Both the position numbers and the translations under genes were made by a program. From Eleusine coracana subsp. coracana (Eukaryota; Streptophyta; Magnoliopsida; Poales; Poaceae): a DNA stretch of 64,000 nucleotides. The stretch spans positions 10,278,949 through 10,342,948 of the forward strand of contig CM064430.1 in the NCBI GenBank assembly GCA_032690845.1. The letters are read 5' to 3'. This document shows positions 1 through 9,412 of this stretch, piece after piece. The notes below the pieces were generated by a model. It was not told the DNA's origin. It did no database searches and worked only from the letters and a program-made list of their open reading frames with translations. Position 1 is the stretch's first letter. Every line of letters begins with the position of its first letter.

Positions 1-765
1 GATGGTTCAGGATGATAAGTTTGATGAAGAGGAAGCTTCTGAAGGAGAGGTTGAAGAGAAGACATTTCAGAGCCCTGCTACTAAGAAGGCTCATGATGAA
101 AAGTTTGATGAACAGGAAGAAGAAGATGCCATCAAGAAGGATGAAGGAGGGGCAAGGCCAGATTGCGTGGTGTTCAGCGTGGGGAAGCTGAAGGTGAACG
201 GGATCGGGGCGCTGTGCTCGTTCGGCATCGCGGCTGCCACCGTCTGCATATTCCTAATTGGCGGCAAGATGCAGCAACACCACCGGCACCAGCAGCAGCA
301 GCAGAAGAAGATCCAGCTGCAGTTCTATGGTGATGATAAGGTTTGGTGATTCATTCAGTGCTACTTTTCTACCTAATCCATAATCCTTTTTTACTCTCGT
401 TTCATCTGGAAGCAAAGTTTTCAACAAATTCATTAGCAGTAAATTATACATCAGCATCAGCCTTTCTGGAAAATAAACAATAATCGAATGGCACTGGCTT
501 ACGTTTTTCTGTTCTTAGATTAATTCTGGTCCCCCATGGATTAGCCGGCCTATCTTGGCATCATGCAAAAAAATTCTAGATCCTGATTTGTCTTATCCAA
601 GAGGATTTCTGATGAAGAAGATGCTTTTTCTGTGTTGATCTGCAGAGGATTCAGCAGGTTGTGCAGCAGACCTCGAGGCTGAACCAGGCCATGTCATCTG
701 TGATGGGAGGAGGCGCGTCAACAAGGGCAAACATATCATTCGGTGGCTTCTACGATGGGTTCTGA
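1..765 (+). CDS. DUF6821-like single-pass membrane protein, 3' part (two exons)
   Basis: The 5' end lies outside the window. The visible reading frame runs to 340, where AAG is followed by a GT donor. A TGCAG acceptor ends at 645 and the last exon is 646-765, both in phase 0, giving 39 codons that end ...GGFYDGF-stop. The visible part begins with a Glu/Asp/Lys-rich stretch containing two imperfect copies of a DKFDE-type motif. It continues with FSVGKLKVNGIG and one hydrophobic segment (about residues 67-88, core GALCSFGIAAATVCIFLIGG). A His/Gln-rich stretch (MQQHHRHQQQQQ) follows, then the exon-2 tail (RIQQVVQQTSRLNQA, ISFGGFYDGF). From memory this C-terminus matches plant DUF6821 proteins of unknown function. 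It is the only ordinary host gene seen here and has no disabling mutation in the visible part. Family name is recognition without a search. Confidence 0.8.
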
Positions 766-2383
766 TGAATCACAAGGAATATGAAATCAAACGCAAGTTG
801 CCATGGTGGGAGGGAGGAACTCCGATATATTACATTGGTCTGAACCTCTGAAATGTCTATCATCACCTACGTGCACATATTGTAAATTGGATGTAAATAA
901 TTGGACTCTTAGACCTTGGTCTACTTATAGATCGGGATGGATTATAGTTTTTCTGAGTTGATAGATAAAGTAAGAAAGACTATTTGACTTGTGCCGATAC
1001 AGAATATGCACAATGGAGAAGTTACTAACTGAGATAGTGAACTGTTTTCCTGACTTCAACTTGTCTTAAAAAGTTTTTTTTCTAAGTGAAGGCACTTTTT
1101 CTATCTATTACATTACATTTATGAAATGATAAACTAACTTTTGTTACTCAAATAAGTAAAAAAAACTTATTCAATGCAAGGTAACATTTTTTCCTGGAAT
1201 GCTACAAGCTAAAAGTTTGCAGGTGTAGTCGTAAGTATAGAATCATATCTGACGATTTATTTGGGGAAACATGACACGATTTGTTTGAGTTGGTTTCCCT
1301 CTGCAAAAGGATTGCCTTTGCCTTCTTTTCTTAAAGGAAGTTATTAATATTCTTGTTGACCTGTACCAAGACAAGCCCCTTGACATAACTAAATCTTAAA
1401 ACAATCAACTACAAGCTTTGATGGCGAACGCTTAAAACTTTTTTTCAAAGACAGCTTCCTAACTTTATGCTGGTACCAACAGGTCAATTACTTTTTATTT
1501 CATGTTTTTTTTCTGAAATTTTTCATAACTTCATGTTGCCACAAGCTTGAGGGCTTAATGTTCGTAAGCAATTTGTCTGTCATGAACCATCAGACAAAAT
1601 TGAGTCACTGACGACATATGAACCCCTGTACAAACATAAAGTTTAGTAAGCCGAATTTTTGGACACGAACAGAAGACTGACAGCAGCCGGTCAAATATGT
1701 CAATGTGGGAACAGGTGAAGCGTGTCCTTCCTGCATGCCACCGTGGACCTAAGGGCGGATTCTTGGCATGGCGTCGCGCTGCTGGAGTAAGCACTCGAAG
1801 CCTAGAACTATTTCAGCTTGAAAATTAAACAATTTTTTTGCAGTTACAAGTTGAATAAACTTCTTAAAAATATAGCTTTCCGTTATAGGTTCAAAACTCC
1901 TATGCAAATATTTTATTTGTCTCTCTGGTACCTATCTAATAGCCTCCGCATTGGACATGGCCTTTGACACCTTGGCAACCGATCGAGACTGCATGCACGG
2001 CGACGCAACTGTACAAGTGTCCGGGCAACCTGCCCTCCACAGGCAAGGAAAACCCGTTCACATCACCAACTCTGCAGCCACTTTCACCGATCCTGCACGA
2101 AGATACATTTCTTTTTGTCGAGTAGCCCATGTACAGATACCGATTGCTCACAAGGCTAAACGAATTCACACCCCATCCAATTGTCACAGGAAAAATACAA
2201 AAAATATCTCGATTAGAAACATAAATATGTGGCGTCCATCCATCAGCTGGTCAAAAGGAAGCCAATTCCATTCTCAAAAAAAAAAAAAAAAACGAAGCCA
2301 ATTCCAACAAGTCTCCGCTACGGCCGGACTCAGGCTAGCCAGGAAGACGAAACCTGTGCCATTGTTCTTCCGCTGGTGCCCAC
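766..2383. other. 3' UTR and intergenic DNA before the hAT element
   Basis: The first few hundred bases are presumably the 3' UTR and poly(A) region of the upstream gene. The rest is AT-rich with only short open frames, none resembling a known family. One 13-bp direct repeat around a poly(A) run is listed separately. I see no RNA gene. Confidence 0.5.
2258..2306. repeat. 13-bp direct repeat flanking a short poly(A) insert
   Basis: GAAGCCAATTCCA occurs at 2258-2270 and again at 2294-2306. Between them is TTCTC, 17 A and a C. A direct repeat of target-duplication length around an A-run is what a nearly complete 5' truncation of a LINE- or SINE-mobilised RNA would leave. Replication slippage is an alternative. 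Confidence 0.45.
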
Positions 2384-2407
2384 GCAACGGGCAGTGGCAG
2401 AGGCAGG
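2384..2407. repeat. hAT left terminal inverted repeat and 8-bp target duplication
   Basis: The 8 bp GCAACGGG (2384-2391) precedes a terminus reading CAGTGGCAGAGGCAG from 2392. The opposite terminus, read inward from 28190, is CAGGGGCGGAACCAG and is followed by GCAACTGG (28191-28198). The duplications match 7 of 8, and both termini fit the CAGTGGCGGAGCCAG-type ends of plant hAT elements. Confidence 0.8.
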
Positions 2408-2601
2408 ATTAAGACATGGGAGTTATCCGTCAATGCTGTAACATTGATTTCACATGTAAAATTAAAGGTCAATGATAGCAAATATTAAAACTAAAATAGT
2501 TTAGTATGATATATAATAGGTGATAAAGATGCTAAACACTGAAGAAAAATTACAATTTAAATCGGTGAGCCTTAATTTGAAAACGTGATATGATGTCTTC
2601 A

Positions 2602-3908
2602 TCATGAACTTGGAGAAAAAAACGCACGCTCAAGAAACGTAACCAGGCAATCATTCAAGTACTGATCTCCCATGCTATTCTGAAGTTTGTTCTTCACAAA
2701 ATTCATAGTTGAAAATACTCTCTGAACACTTGCAGTTGCAACTAGAAGGATTGGTGCCAATTGAAGAAGCTAATAGATAAGTGGGTACATGAGGTGCTTA
2801 TTTGTTTCCAGCATAACAGAAAGTTGAGCAATCTTCTCCACTTTTCTAAAGCGTTCATCTCTACACACAAAAGCCAATAAAGTGTTCAAGCTGAAATGGG
2901 AGATGCATCATGTCTGTCGCAGAGAAGTCCTTGGGATAAAATTCAGCCAATCAAACCAAGAGACCACTGTCGAAACAAGCAAATGAATTGGAAGGACTGA
3001 ATACGAACATGCAAATCAGCAGCTCAGTGTTTACCTCATCAAACCTGTCATTGAGCTGTTGAAGTTGTCTATCAATAACACTAAAAAACATTTCAACTTT
3101 GAAATGATCATGATTCTTGATTTTTTGGAAGAACTTTCTTGATCTAACAACCGGTATGTATCCATCATCCATATTAAGAACTTCAACTTTGTCTTTCATA
3201 CAAAATGAGATGACTTTCTTAAGAAATTGCTCACAGCCATCATCTGTCTATAATGATTCTAATTCACTTTTTGTAGAATAAATGAGCTCAACAACATTAA
3301 CAATAACCTGATCGCTCCTTTCGAAAGCTTTGTTTAAGTCATCTGTGTTACCAAGTATGGTGTTCAGCAATTGTGCTATGAAAACAAACTCAAAAGATTC
3401 AAAGGATTTTATTGCTGCCTGAGCTTTATAAGCATCTCCATTTTGAGAATGGTCTTCCCCTATTGCTGTAAGGACTCGAAAGATTGGAGAATACAAAAGA
3501 ATAATATGTTGCACAGTTCTATAGTGAGATCTCGAACGAGTATCACCCGGCCCTGGCCAGTCCCATCTCTTGATTGAAACCACGACCACTTTCAATCTCA
3601 TCCAACTCTAATGCTTGTTCAATTTCTTCAGCCTGAGCTACTCGAAGCATTTCCTGCCTCTTACAATAAGTCACAATTGTATTCAGTAAGTACCCAAGTT
3701 GCTCAAAAAATGCTAAACAATCCGGATTCTCCTTAGCCACAGCCACAAGAGTCAACTGTAGCTGATGTGCGAAGCAGTGAATGTAATAAGCAGAAGGAGA
3801 TTCATCCATAATGAATTTCTTTAGGCCATTAGTGGCATCCTTAATATTACTAGCACCATTATAACCCAACCCATGGACTCTAGACAAGCTCAATGAATTA
3901 TCGATAAC
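2602..3908 (-). pseudogene. hAT transposase, C-terminal part
   Basis: On the minus strand from 3908, a possible acceptor (TTTTCAG) in the flank across the gypsy insertion leads into LSLSRVHGLGYNGASNIKDA. This continues as SAYYIHCFAHQLQL, RGFNQEMG and FNTILGNT-type blocks, which are typical of the catalytic region of ZMYM1-like hAT proteins. It ends with the hAT dimerisation domain near 2602-2790 (LLVATASVQRVFSTMNFVKN, MGDQYLNDCLVTFLER) and a TGA at 2604-2602. Several frame changes (around 3540, 3245 and 2950) and internal stops break the frame. The domain normally drives transposase dimerisation and binding at TIRs. This copy cannot make an intact protein. Confidence 0.85.
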
Positions 3909-4507
3909 TGTAACACCCTATTTTTTTAATTTGTGAGAATTTTAAAATTTCCTAGAATTAAACTAAGTTGTAGTATGCCATTATAAAAAAGAATTATTTT
4001 CTAAAGAAAATAATCAACTTTGTGTTATTTTAAAATTTTGGAATATTGCACTCATGCTGGTAGCTGCATTAGGGCTTTATTGCTTGAAAAATCTATTTAA
4101 AATCCCGAGTAGGAATCGTGTTGGTTTGATTTTAGGAATTTACGAGAGAGAGAGAAAATAAAAAGAGAAAAAAAAGCTAGGCTTGGCTCTTGGGCCGAAT
4201 CTCCCTCCCTTTGGCCCACTCTCTTTCTTCCCCTTCCCCTCCTCTCACTTCCCCCGCCTGGGCCTCTTTTTCCCTACGGCCTAGCTCGCCCCCACTCTCC
4301 CATCTCGGGCTACCCGGTCTGGACCTCCCCTTCCGCGGCCCAGCAAGCCGACGTGCCCCGCCAGCCCGCCTCGGCCCATCCGCGCGCGCGCAGCCCACCC
4401 CAGCCGTGCCGCCTCCTGAAACCCTAGCCGAGCCCGAGCCGCCGCTGCTGGCCAACCTTGGCGTGCGCGCCAAGGACATCCCCGGGGGTCGCGCCCCCCC
4501 CCCCCCC

Positions 4508-4516
4508 CATAAATAG
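4508..4516 (+). promoter_or_regulatory. Putative TATA box of the 5' LTR
   Basis: CATAAATAG follows a run of 15 C. The same site occurs in the 3' LTR at 13431-13439 after only 7 C. Position inside a GC-rich U3-like region fits a Pol II core promoter for retrotransposon RNA. No start site can be shown from sequence alone. Confidence 0.5.
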
Positions 4517-4939
4517 CGGCCCCATTTCCCCGCGTTGCTTTTCCCCCACCCCCGCCGCCTGTCGCGCTCCCGCAAACCCTAGCGCCGCCGCCGGATTTCG
4601 CCGCCACCACCTCACCGTCGACCGGCCTTCTCCGCCTTCCTCCGCCGCGCGCAAGCCCGAGGTGAGGCTCCACTCGAGCTCCTCTTCCGTTTGGTGCCCT
4701 CGCAGCGCCGATTCGGCCCCCGTAGGCCGAGAACCCGGGCGCCGCCGCCTCCCGGCCAGGGCGCCGCCGCCTGGCTCGTCGCCGGCCGCCACCAGCCTGC
4801 CGGAGCCGCTCCCGGCCGTCCGATCTTAGATCGACGGCCAGGATTAGATCCACCCCGAAGGGGTATGGACCGGGTCCATGGTGGACCGTGGACCCCTGGT
4901 CAACGGCCGGTCCACGACCTCGTGGACCTAGTCCACGGG

Positions 4940-5330
4940 AGTTAATTTAGTTAATTTAATTAATTAGCTAAATTAATTTTAATCATTATTAATTATCTGC
5001 TAATGGGTAATTTTACATTTAGGTCCCTAGATTTTAAAATAATTATATTTTCATCCTGTAACTTTTATATTTAGGCCCCTAAGTTATTAATTAATTATTT
5101 TATTCCTGTAATTTTACAAAAACACCCTTGGACTTATTAATGATTATGTTTTAATCCTAAATTTTTATTGTTTGGTCCCTGTAATTTTTTTTATTACATT
5201 TTGGTTCCTAAAATTTTCATAAATTGTTTTTGTATGTACATTTTACAGTTTAGTCCTTATATTTTTCTAAAACTATTTTTAGGTCTTTTAACTTGCCTAT
5301 TTTTATGTTTTAACCCTTGAAACTTCAAAT
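4940..5330. repeat. Degenerate AT-rich repeats in the LTR
   Basis: A phrase of the type TTTAGGTCCCT-ATTTT recurs in variants (TTTAGGCCCCTAAG, TTTGGTCCCTGTAATTTT, TTTAGTCCTTATATTTTT) every ~45-60 bp. The matching block in the 3' LTR is about 13870-14230. The inverted equivalent in the second element is about 57640-58350. Confidence 0.55.
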
Positions 5331-6418
5331 AGCCATAACTTTTTACTCGGATTGAGGCGATTCTTGCGCTCACGCGATCATAGCAACGCGTACTTTTCAT
5401 AGTAGTAGCTTTCATTGTAGTTTGTTACTGTGTGGTGTGTTGTTTCTTAGTATGTTTGTATGCTTGTCTTTCCGGTGTGACGTTAGTAGACGACCAGCAT
5501 TTGGAGAACTTTCAGGACCTCCAGACAGAAGACTTTGAGCAGCAGCAGCAAGGGGAACCAAGCAAGTGTCCTTGATGCATATTGAACCTATGTTTTACAT
5601 TCCTCTCTATATCTATGCATGCTTGCTAATATTGAATCCTATGTGTCACTATCCTGTTCCATATTATTCCTTGTCGGCTCGGTTATGGTGTAGTATATTG
5701 GTATGGGTATGTCATGCTTAGTTCGCTTTGTCGGGAATGGAAATGTCTAATGTTAATCTTGATTAATGGTTCACTTTAACATAATCATGGGGGATGGGAA
5801 ATCCTTTTTAGCAACATGGAACCTAGGGTGATCCAAGCAGGAGGAGGATGATGATGGTGCGGGTATGCACGTGTACTCGGTACAGTACTATGGGTTGGTG
5901 GTGGTACCTGCTTGGGATCACAAGAGTAGGTTCGTGGAACGTGTAATCATGAAAACCACACAAAGCACAGGGCTGATATGGGTAGGCTTGGTTTAGTATC
6001 GAGATGTCTTCCCAGTTCTGTGAGCAGTCGAGGAAGGAGGATGGGAGGGTTTACTCTCGGACTCAGGCGACGGACGGTTTACTCCTAGCCACGGCGCCAG
6101 AGGGGGCTTCTGTAGGAACGGTTTAATTCCGCAGCGGTGAAACCTTAGCGTGGATGGTTTGCAAGCTGGGAAGCACTCTGAAAGACTTTGTGGTGATCTC
6201 TTGGCCTCACACCTACGGTAGTGTGATTTGAGCAACATGGAGACTCTCTAGTCACTACATAGTGATGAAATCACCAACCTGTGGGTAAAGTTGTGCAATC
6301 TCTGTAGAGGGTCAAACTGTTATAACAGCCGTGCTCACGGTCACGAGCGGCATGGACCTTTCACATGATTAGTGGGTTGTTTATGGGTGGACTTGGTGGG
6401 AAGCCAAGTTAGGTTCTT

Positions 6419-6523
6419 CATGGGCGGTTTAACCCATGGTTTGCTACAGGCGGTGTAACCTGTAGTGTAGTTTCTCATGGGCGGTTTAACCCATGGTGGG
6501 CTACAGGTGGTTTAACCTGTAGT
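6419..6523. repeat. 57-bp tandem repeat in the LTR, two units
   Basis: Units start at 6419 and 6476. Each holds two short inverted repeats, ATGGG...CCCAT and CTACAGG...CCTGTAG. The 3' LTR has the same two units at 15339 and 15396. The related element on the minus strand has three. Confidence 0.8.
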
Positions 6524-7009
6524 GTTGGATAAATAAGACAACTTGGGAAACTTTTCACCTAGTAAGTAGGAGTGTTTTTCAAATGGTCTTAGGTGTAGTG
6601 CTCATTTATGCAAATGAACCATTATGTTAGCCTTTCTTGTATTAAACTTGCATGTCATGTTTTCCCCCACTTGCTGAGTACGGCATGTGCTCACCCTTGC
6701 TATTTCCCTTTGTTGTTGTACTATAAACTGCTGCTCAGAAGATGGAAATATGGACTACATTGATGAAGACTACTACTAGACGTGCGTGCCCCCGGTCGAT
6801 TGCCTGTGGTGTTATGGTGTCTTCCACTGTTATTTGTTGAGAGAGTCGATTTAGTCTTCAAAGACAATTATTTATATAATAATGGTATGCTTTATTAATA
6901 ACATTGGTTATACTGTTATTCACTTTACTGTCGATACGTGTGAAACTTGTTCCTGGGCACACATATGATAAGCACTTGGTTTTGTCCTTAAAACCGGGTG
7001 TGACAGAAG

Positions 7010-7021
7010 TGGTATCAGAGC
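7010..7021 (+). other. Primer-binding site (tRNA-iMet type)
   Basis: TGGTATCAGAGC lies 4 nt after the 5' LTR end. It is the usual plant PBS complementary to the 3' end of initiator methionine tRNA, used to prime minus-strand DNA synthesis. Confidence 0.93.
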
Positions 7022-7216
7022 CGTGTCGACCGTAGGACGCTAGCTTAGATAGAGTGGTCGTGTTCTAAGATCTATTTTGCAAACTACAAACTATTTTCAA
7101 AACTCTTTGGCTTAAAATTATAGTCTTGTTTATTCACTTCTGTTGTTGATCTTGTTTTACCGTTCGGCTTACAAAACCCTTTTACTAATTCATATCTCCT
7201 ATTCAAAATTGCTTAG

Positions 7217-8017
7217 ATGGCCCGTACCAAGAAGACTTGCCACAGATGTGATCAGTACCCACGTGTTTGGTCTTCACCAGCGCTTCTCCCACTCGGATTT
7301 GATGAGAAGTTTGGGATAGAAGAGGCTGAAAAAGAGATGGTGCCACTACCGAGTCCACCACCTTATCGTGACACTCGACTCTTCAAGGATGCGGGAAATA
7401 ATGCTGGAAGGCTACCTCACATGCTTTGGGAGATCCTACAACGGTTAGGTTACGAGAAGCAACCAGAGTATTGTGGTACCCAAGTGACCTATGAAGGTTC
7501 TGAGCCTGTATGGAAGGTTCAAGTTCACATTTTTGCTCCAAGGCCGCTCAGAGGAACTTTTGAGATGGAAAGGATTCATGAGGCCATTGCTCCACGGAAG
7601 ACTTTCTCTGCCGTGATTCGTGATGCCGCTCGTCAAGCTTGCATGGTCATTCACTCCCATTGTCCCCAATATTTTGAAGATACAGAATATGCTTATTTCC
7701 CTCAGCGCGCAAGTGGATCCACCTACATTCACACAGAGCCTATACCTGGACAAGGACACGTGAAGTTTAAGAAGCAAGTCACTCTTACCACGGTGATTTC
7801 CAGGGAGTTGGATTCAACCACGGAGGAACTAGGGTTTTGGCAGGAAAAATATGAGGAGGCAATGAAGACAGTTCGCCAGCTCAAGCGATGTTTGCTGGAT
7901 GGTGTGGACCTACCTTCGTGGGAAGAGCTTAAGGTTGCGACTCCTTCCTCACCACCTCGCAGAATGGCTAGTCGTGCCCCACCAGCTTACGTCATCCCCA
8001 ACCAGGACGAGGATTAG
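7217..8017 (+). CDS. ORF0 between PBS and gag, unknown function
   Basis: An uninterrupted 266-codon frame starting MARTKKTCHRCDQYP at 7217, between the PBS and gag, on the same strand as both. It has a CxxC pair near the N-terminus, a central part with FEMERIHEAIAP and YAYFPQRASGSTYIHTEP, a short predicted helical stretch (ELDSTTEELGFWQEKYEEAM) and a Ser/Pro-rich acidic end (YVIPNQDED). No family I can name with confidence fits. The ~200-residue core is also open in the second family member (62553-63215), while gag and pol are broken in both copies. I recall that rice RIRE3/RIRE8-type elements carry an extra ORF upstream of gag, and this is probably the same gene. It may be translated from the full-length RNA ahead of gag. 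Function is unknown. Confidence 0.75.
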   Translation: MARTKKTCHRCDQYPRVWSSPALLPLGFDEKFGIEEAEKEMVPLPSPPPYRDTRLFKDAGNNAGRLPHMLWEILQRLGYEKQPEYCGTQVTYEGSEPVWKVQVHIFAPRPLRGTFEMERIHEAIAPRKTFSAVIRDAARQACMVIHSHCPQYFEDTEYAYFPQRASGSTYIHTEPIPGQGHVKFKKQVTLTTVISRELDSTTEELGFWQEKYEEAMKTVRQLKRCLLDGVDLPSWEELKVATPSSPPRRMASRAPPAYVIPNQDED

Positions 8018-8380
8018 GAAGTTTACCCCCGAGTGGCTTCATAGGCATCGAGTAGTTATATCGAGTTGAATAAAATGTAATAGCGTAGCGAGAGAGAATT
8101 TTAGTGTTTGCACGTCCTTTGGATGGTTTGCTAGTTTGATTGGTGTGATGAGTGTGATTTGAATCTTTTGTAATGAGTGCCGATGTGATGCAAGGCCTGT
8201 CTTGCAACCACATCCTTATACTATACTTTTACTCCTACCTTATTAGAGATTAGTTAATTAGGGTATCTCTTTATCTATCTTTTTATTTCACACCTCTTTT
8301 CCTACTTGACCTTATCAAATCCTTGCACTTTACCTATATCTTCAACCCATTTTTGCTTACCGTATCTCGACCTACATCAG
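8018..8380 (+). other. Spacer between ORF0 and gag
   Basis: 363 bp without coding signs, containing several CTATCT/TTATCT runs. In the second family member this spacer, together with the ORF0 tail, is tandemly triplicated. Here it is single copy. Confidence 0.6.
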
Positions 8381-9412
8381 ATGGTGAGAGGTGGGAACCG
8401 CAACATGAACAACAACCATGAGGAACCAGAGCAGCCTCCTCCGCAGATCTCTATGGAGCAACTCATGGCTATGCAGACACAACTTCTTCAGACCATGCAC
8501 CAGACATTGGTACAGCAACAGAACAACAATGTTGGAGGAGGTGCTCCCCAGCCTAGAGACAAGCTTGGAGATTTCCAACGGACCAAGCCTCCAACTTTCT
8601 CTCACTCTATGGAACCCATGGATGCAGATGACTGGCTAAATACCATTGACAAGAAGCTGCAAGTCGCGCAATGCAACAACAGGGAGAGGATGTTGTTTGC
8701 TGCCCACCAGCTGATTGGTGGGATGCTTATGTTGCAGCTCATGAAGAGCCAGACAGTATTAACTGGCAAGAGTTTCAGAACAGCTTTAGGTCTCACCATG
8801 TGCCTCAGGGAGTGATGAGACTGAAGAAGGAGTTCCAGGATCTGAAGCAGGGATCCATGACAGTGAGTGAGTATGTTGCACGCTTCACTCAGCTATCTAG
8901 GTATGCCCCAGGAGAAGTGGACACAGATCAGAAGAAGTGTGAGTGTTTTCTGGATGGGCTGAATAATGGCCTTGCCTATGCTCTGGAGGGTCGTGATTAT
9001 GCGAACTTTCAGGAGATGGTGGATAAAGCTCTAGTCCTAGAAAACCGAAGGGCGAAGATGGATAGCAAGCGCAAGATGGAGCATCAGGGTCAGCAAGGAG
9101 GCAGCAACACTAGGCCTCGCATTGGATCATCTTCTGGCGGACATGTATTCCGCTCAGGACAACATAGTGGACCGCAGAGGACTCAACCTACGGGACAAGG
9201 ATTCTTCACTCCTCAGCGGCAGGTTCAGCGCCCCAACTTCCCGACCCCTCGTCCTGCTATGACTGCCCCGCCAAAGCCCAACAATGGACCGAGCCCTGCA
9301 AATGGAGGAGCTTGCTATCGTTGTGGTGACCCAGGACATTTCGCCAATAAATGTCCCTAGAGACGCCCAGACCAGACCCCAGCTCCAGGTGGGAACACTG
9401 CTCCTAACCGCA
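8381..9412 (+). pseudogene. Chromovirus gag, frameshifted
   Basis: Begins MVRGGNRNMNNNHEEPEQPP at 8381. The capsid-like retrotransposon gag domain is recognisable (DADDWLNTIDKKLQVAQC, then WWDAYVAAHEEPDSINWQEF, MTVSEYVARFTQLSRYAPGE). A CCHC knuckle CYRCGDPGHFANKCP is at 9313-9357, which normally binds RNA during packaging. Compared with the second family member, about 16 nt are missing near 8705 between short GCT repeats. This shifts the frame in the middle of the domain. A TAG directly follows the knuckle at 9358-9360, where the relative reads through into protease in the same frame. Gag and pol were probably one ORF originally. The stop is more likely a mutation than a programmed one, because the other copy lacks it. 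Confidence 0.88.

Larger units (their letters stand above)
3909..7005 (+). repeat. 5' LTR of the chromovirus
   Basis: 3097 bp, starting TGTAACACCC and ending CCGGGTGTGACA. It is closely similar throughout to 12845-15925. It contains a GC-rich block (about 4190-4850), a TATA-like site at 4508-4516, an AT-rich block of degenerate repeats (about 4940-5330) and a 57-bp tandem repeat (6419-6523). Open frames in the GC block are composition artefacts. Confidence 0.93.

Noticed and set aside
1555..2441. Several short frames on both strands
   Set aside because: No similarity to known families, no splice structure and no conserved counterpart. One contains the poly(A) run.
4177..4945. Long overlapping GC-rich open frames, also at 13111-13869 and 58448-59119
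   Set aside because: They lie in the same GC-rich part of three related LTRs, are Arg/Gly/Pro/Ala-rich in all frames and both strands, and match no family. Open because of composition.
9358..9360. In-frame TAG between gag and protease as a programmed readthrough stop
   Set aside because: The second family member has a sense codon there and the first is full of other stops, so a random mutation is simpler.
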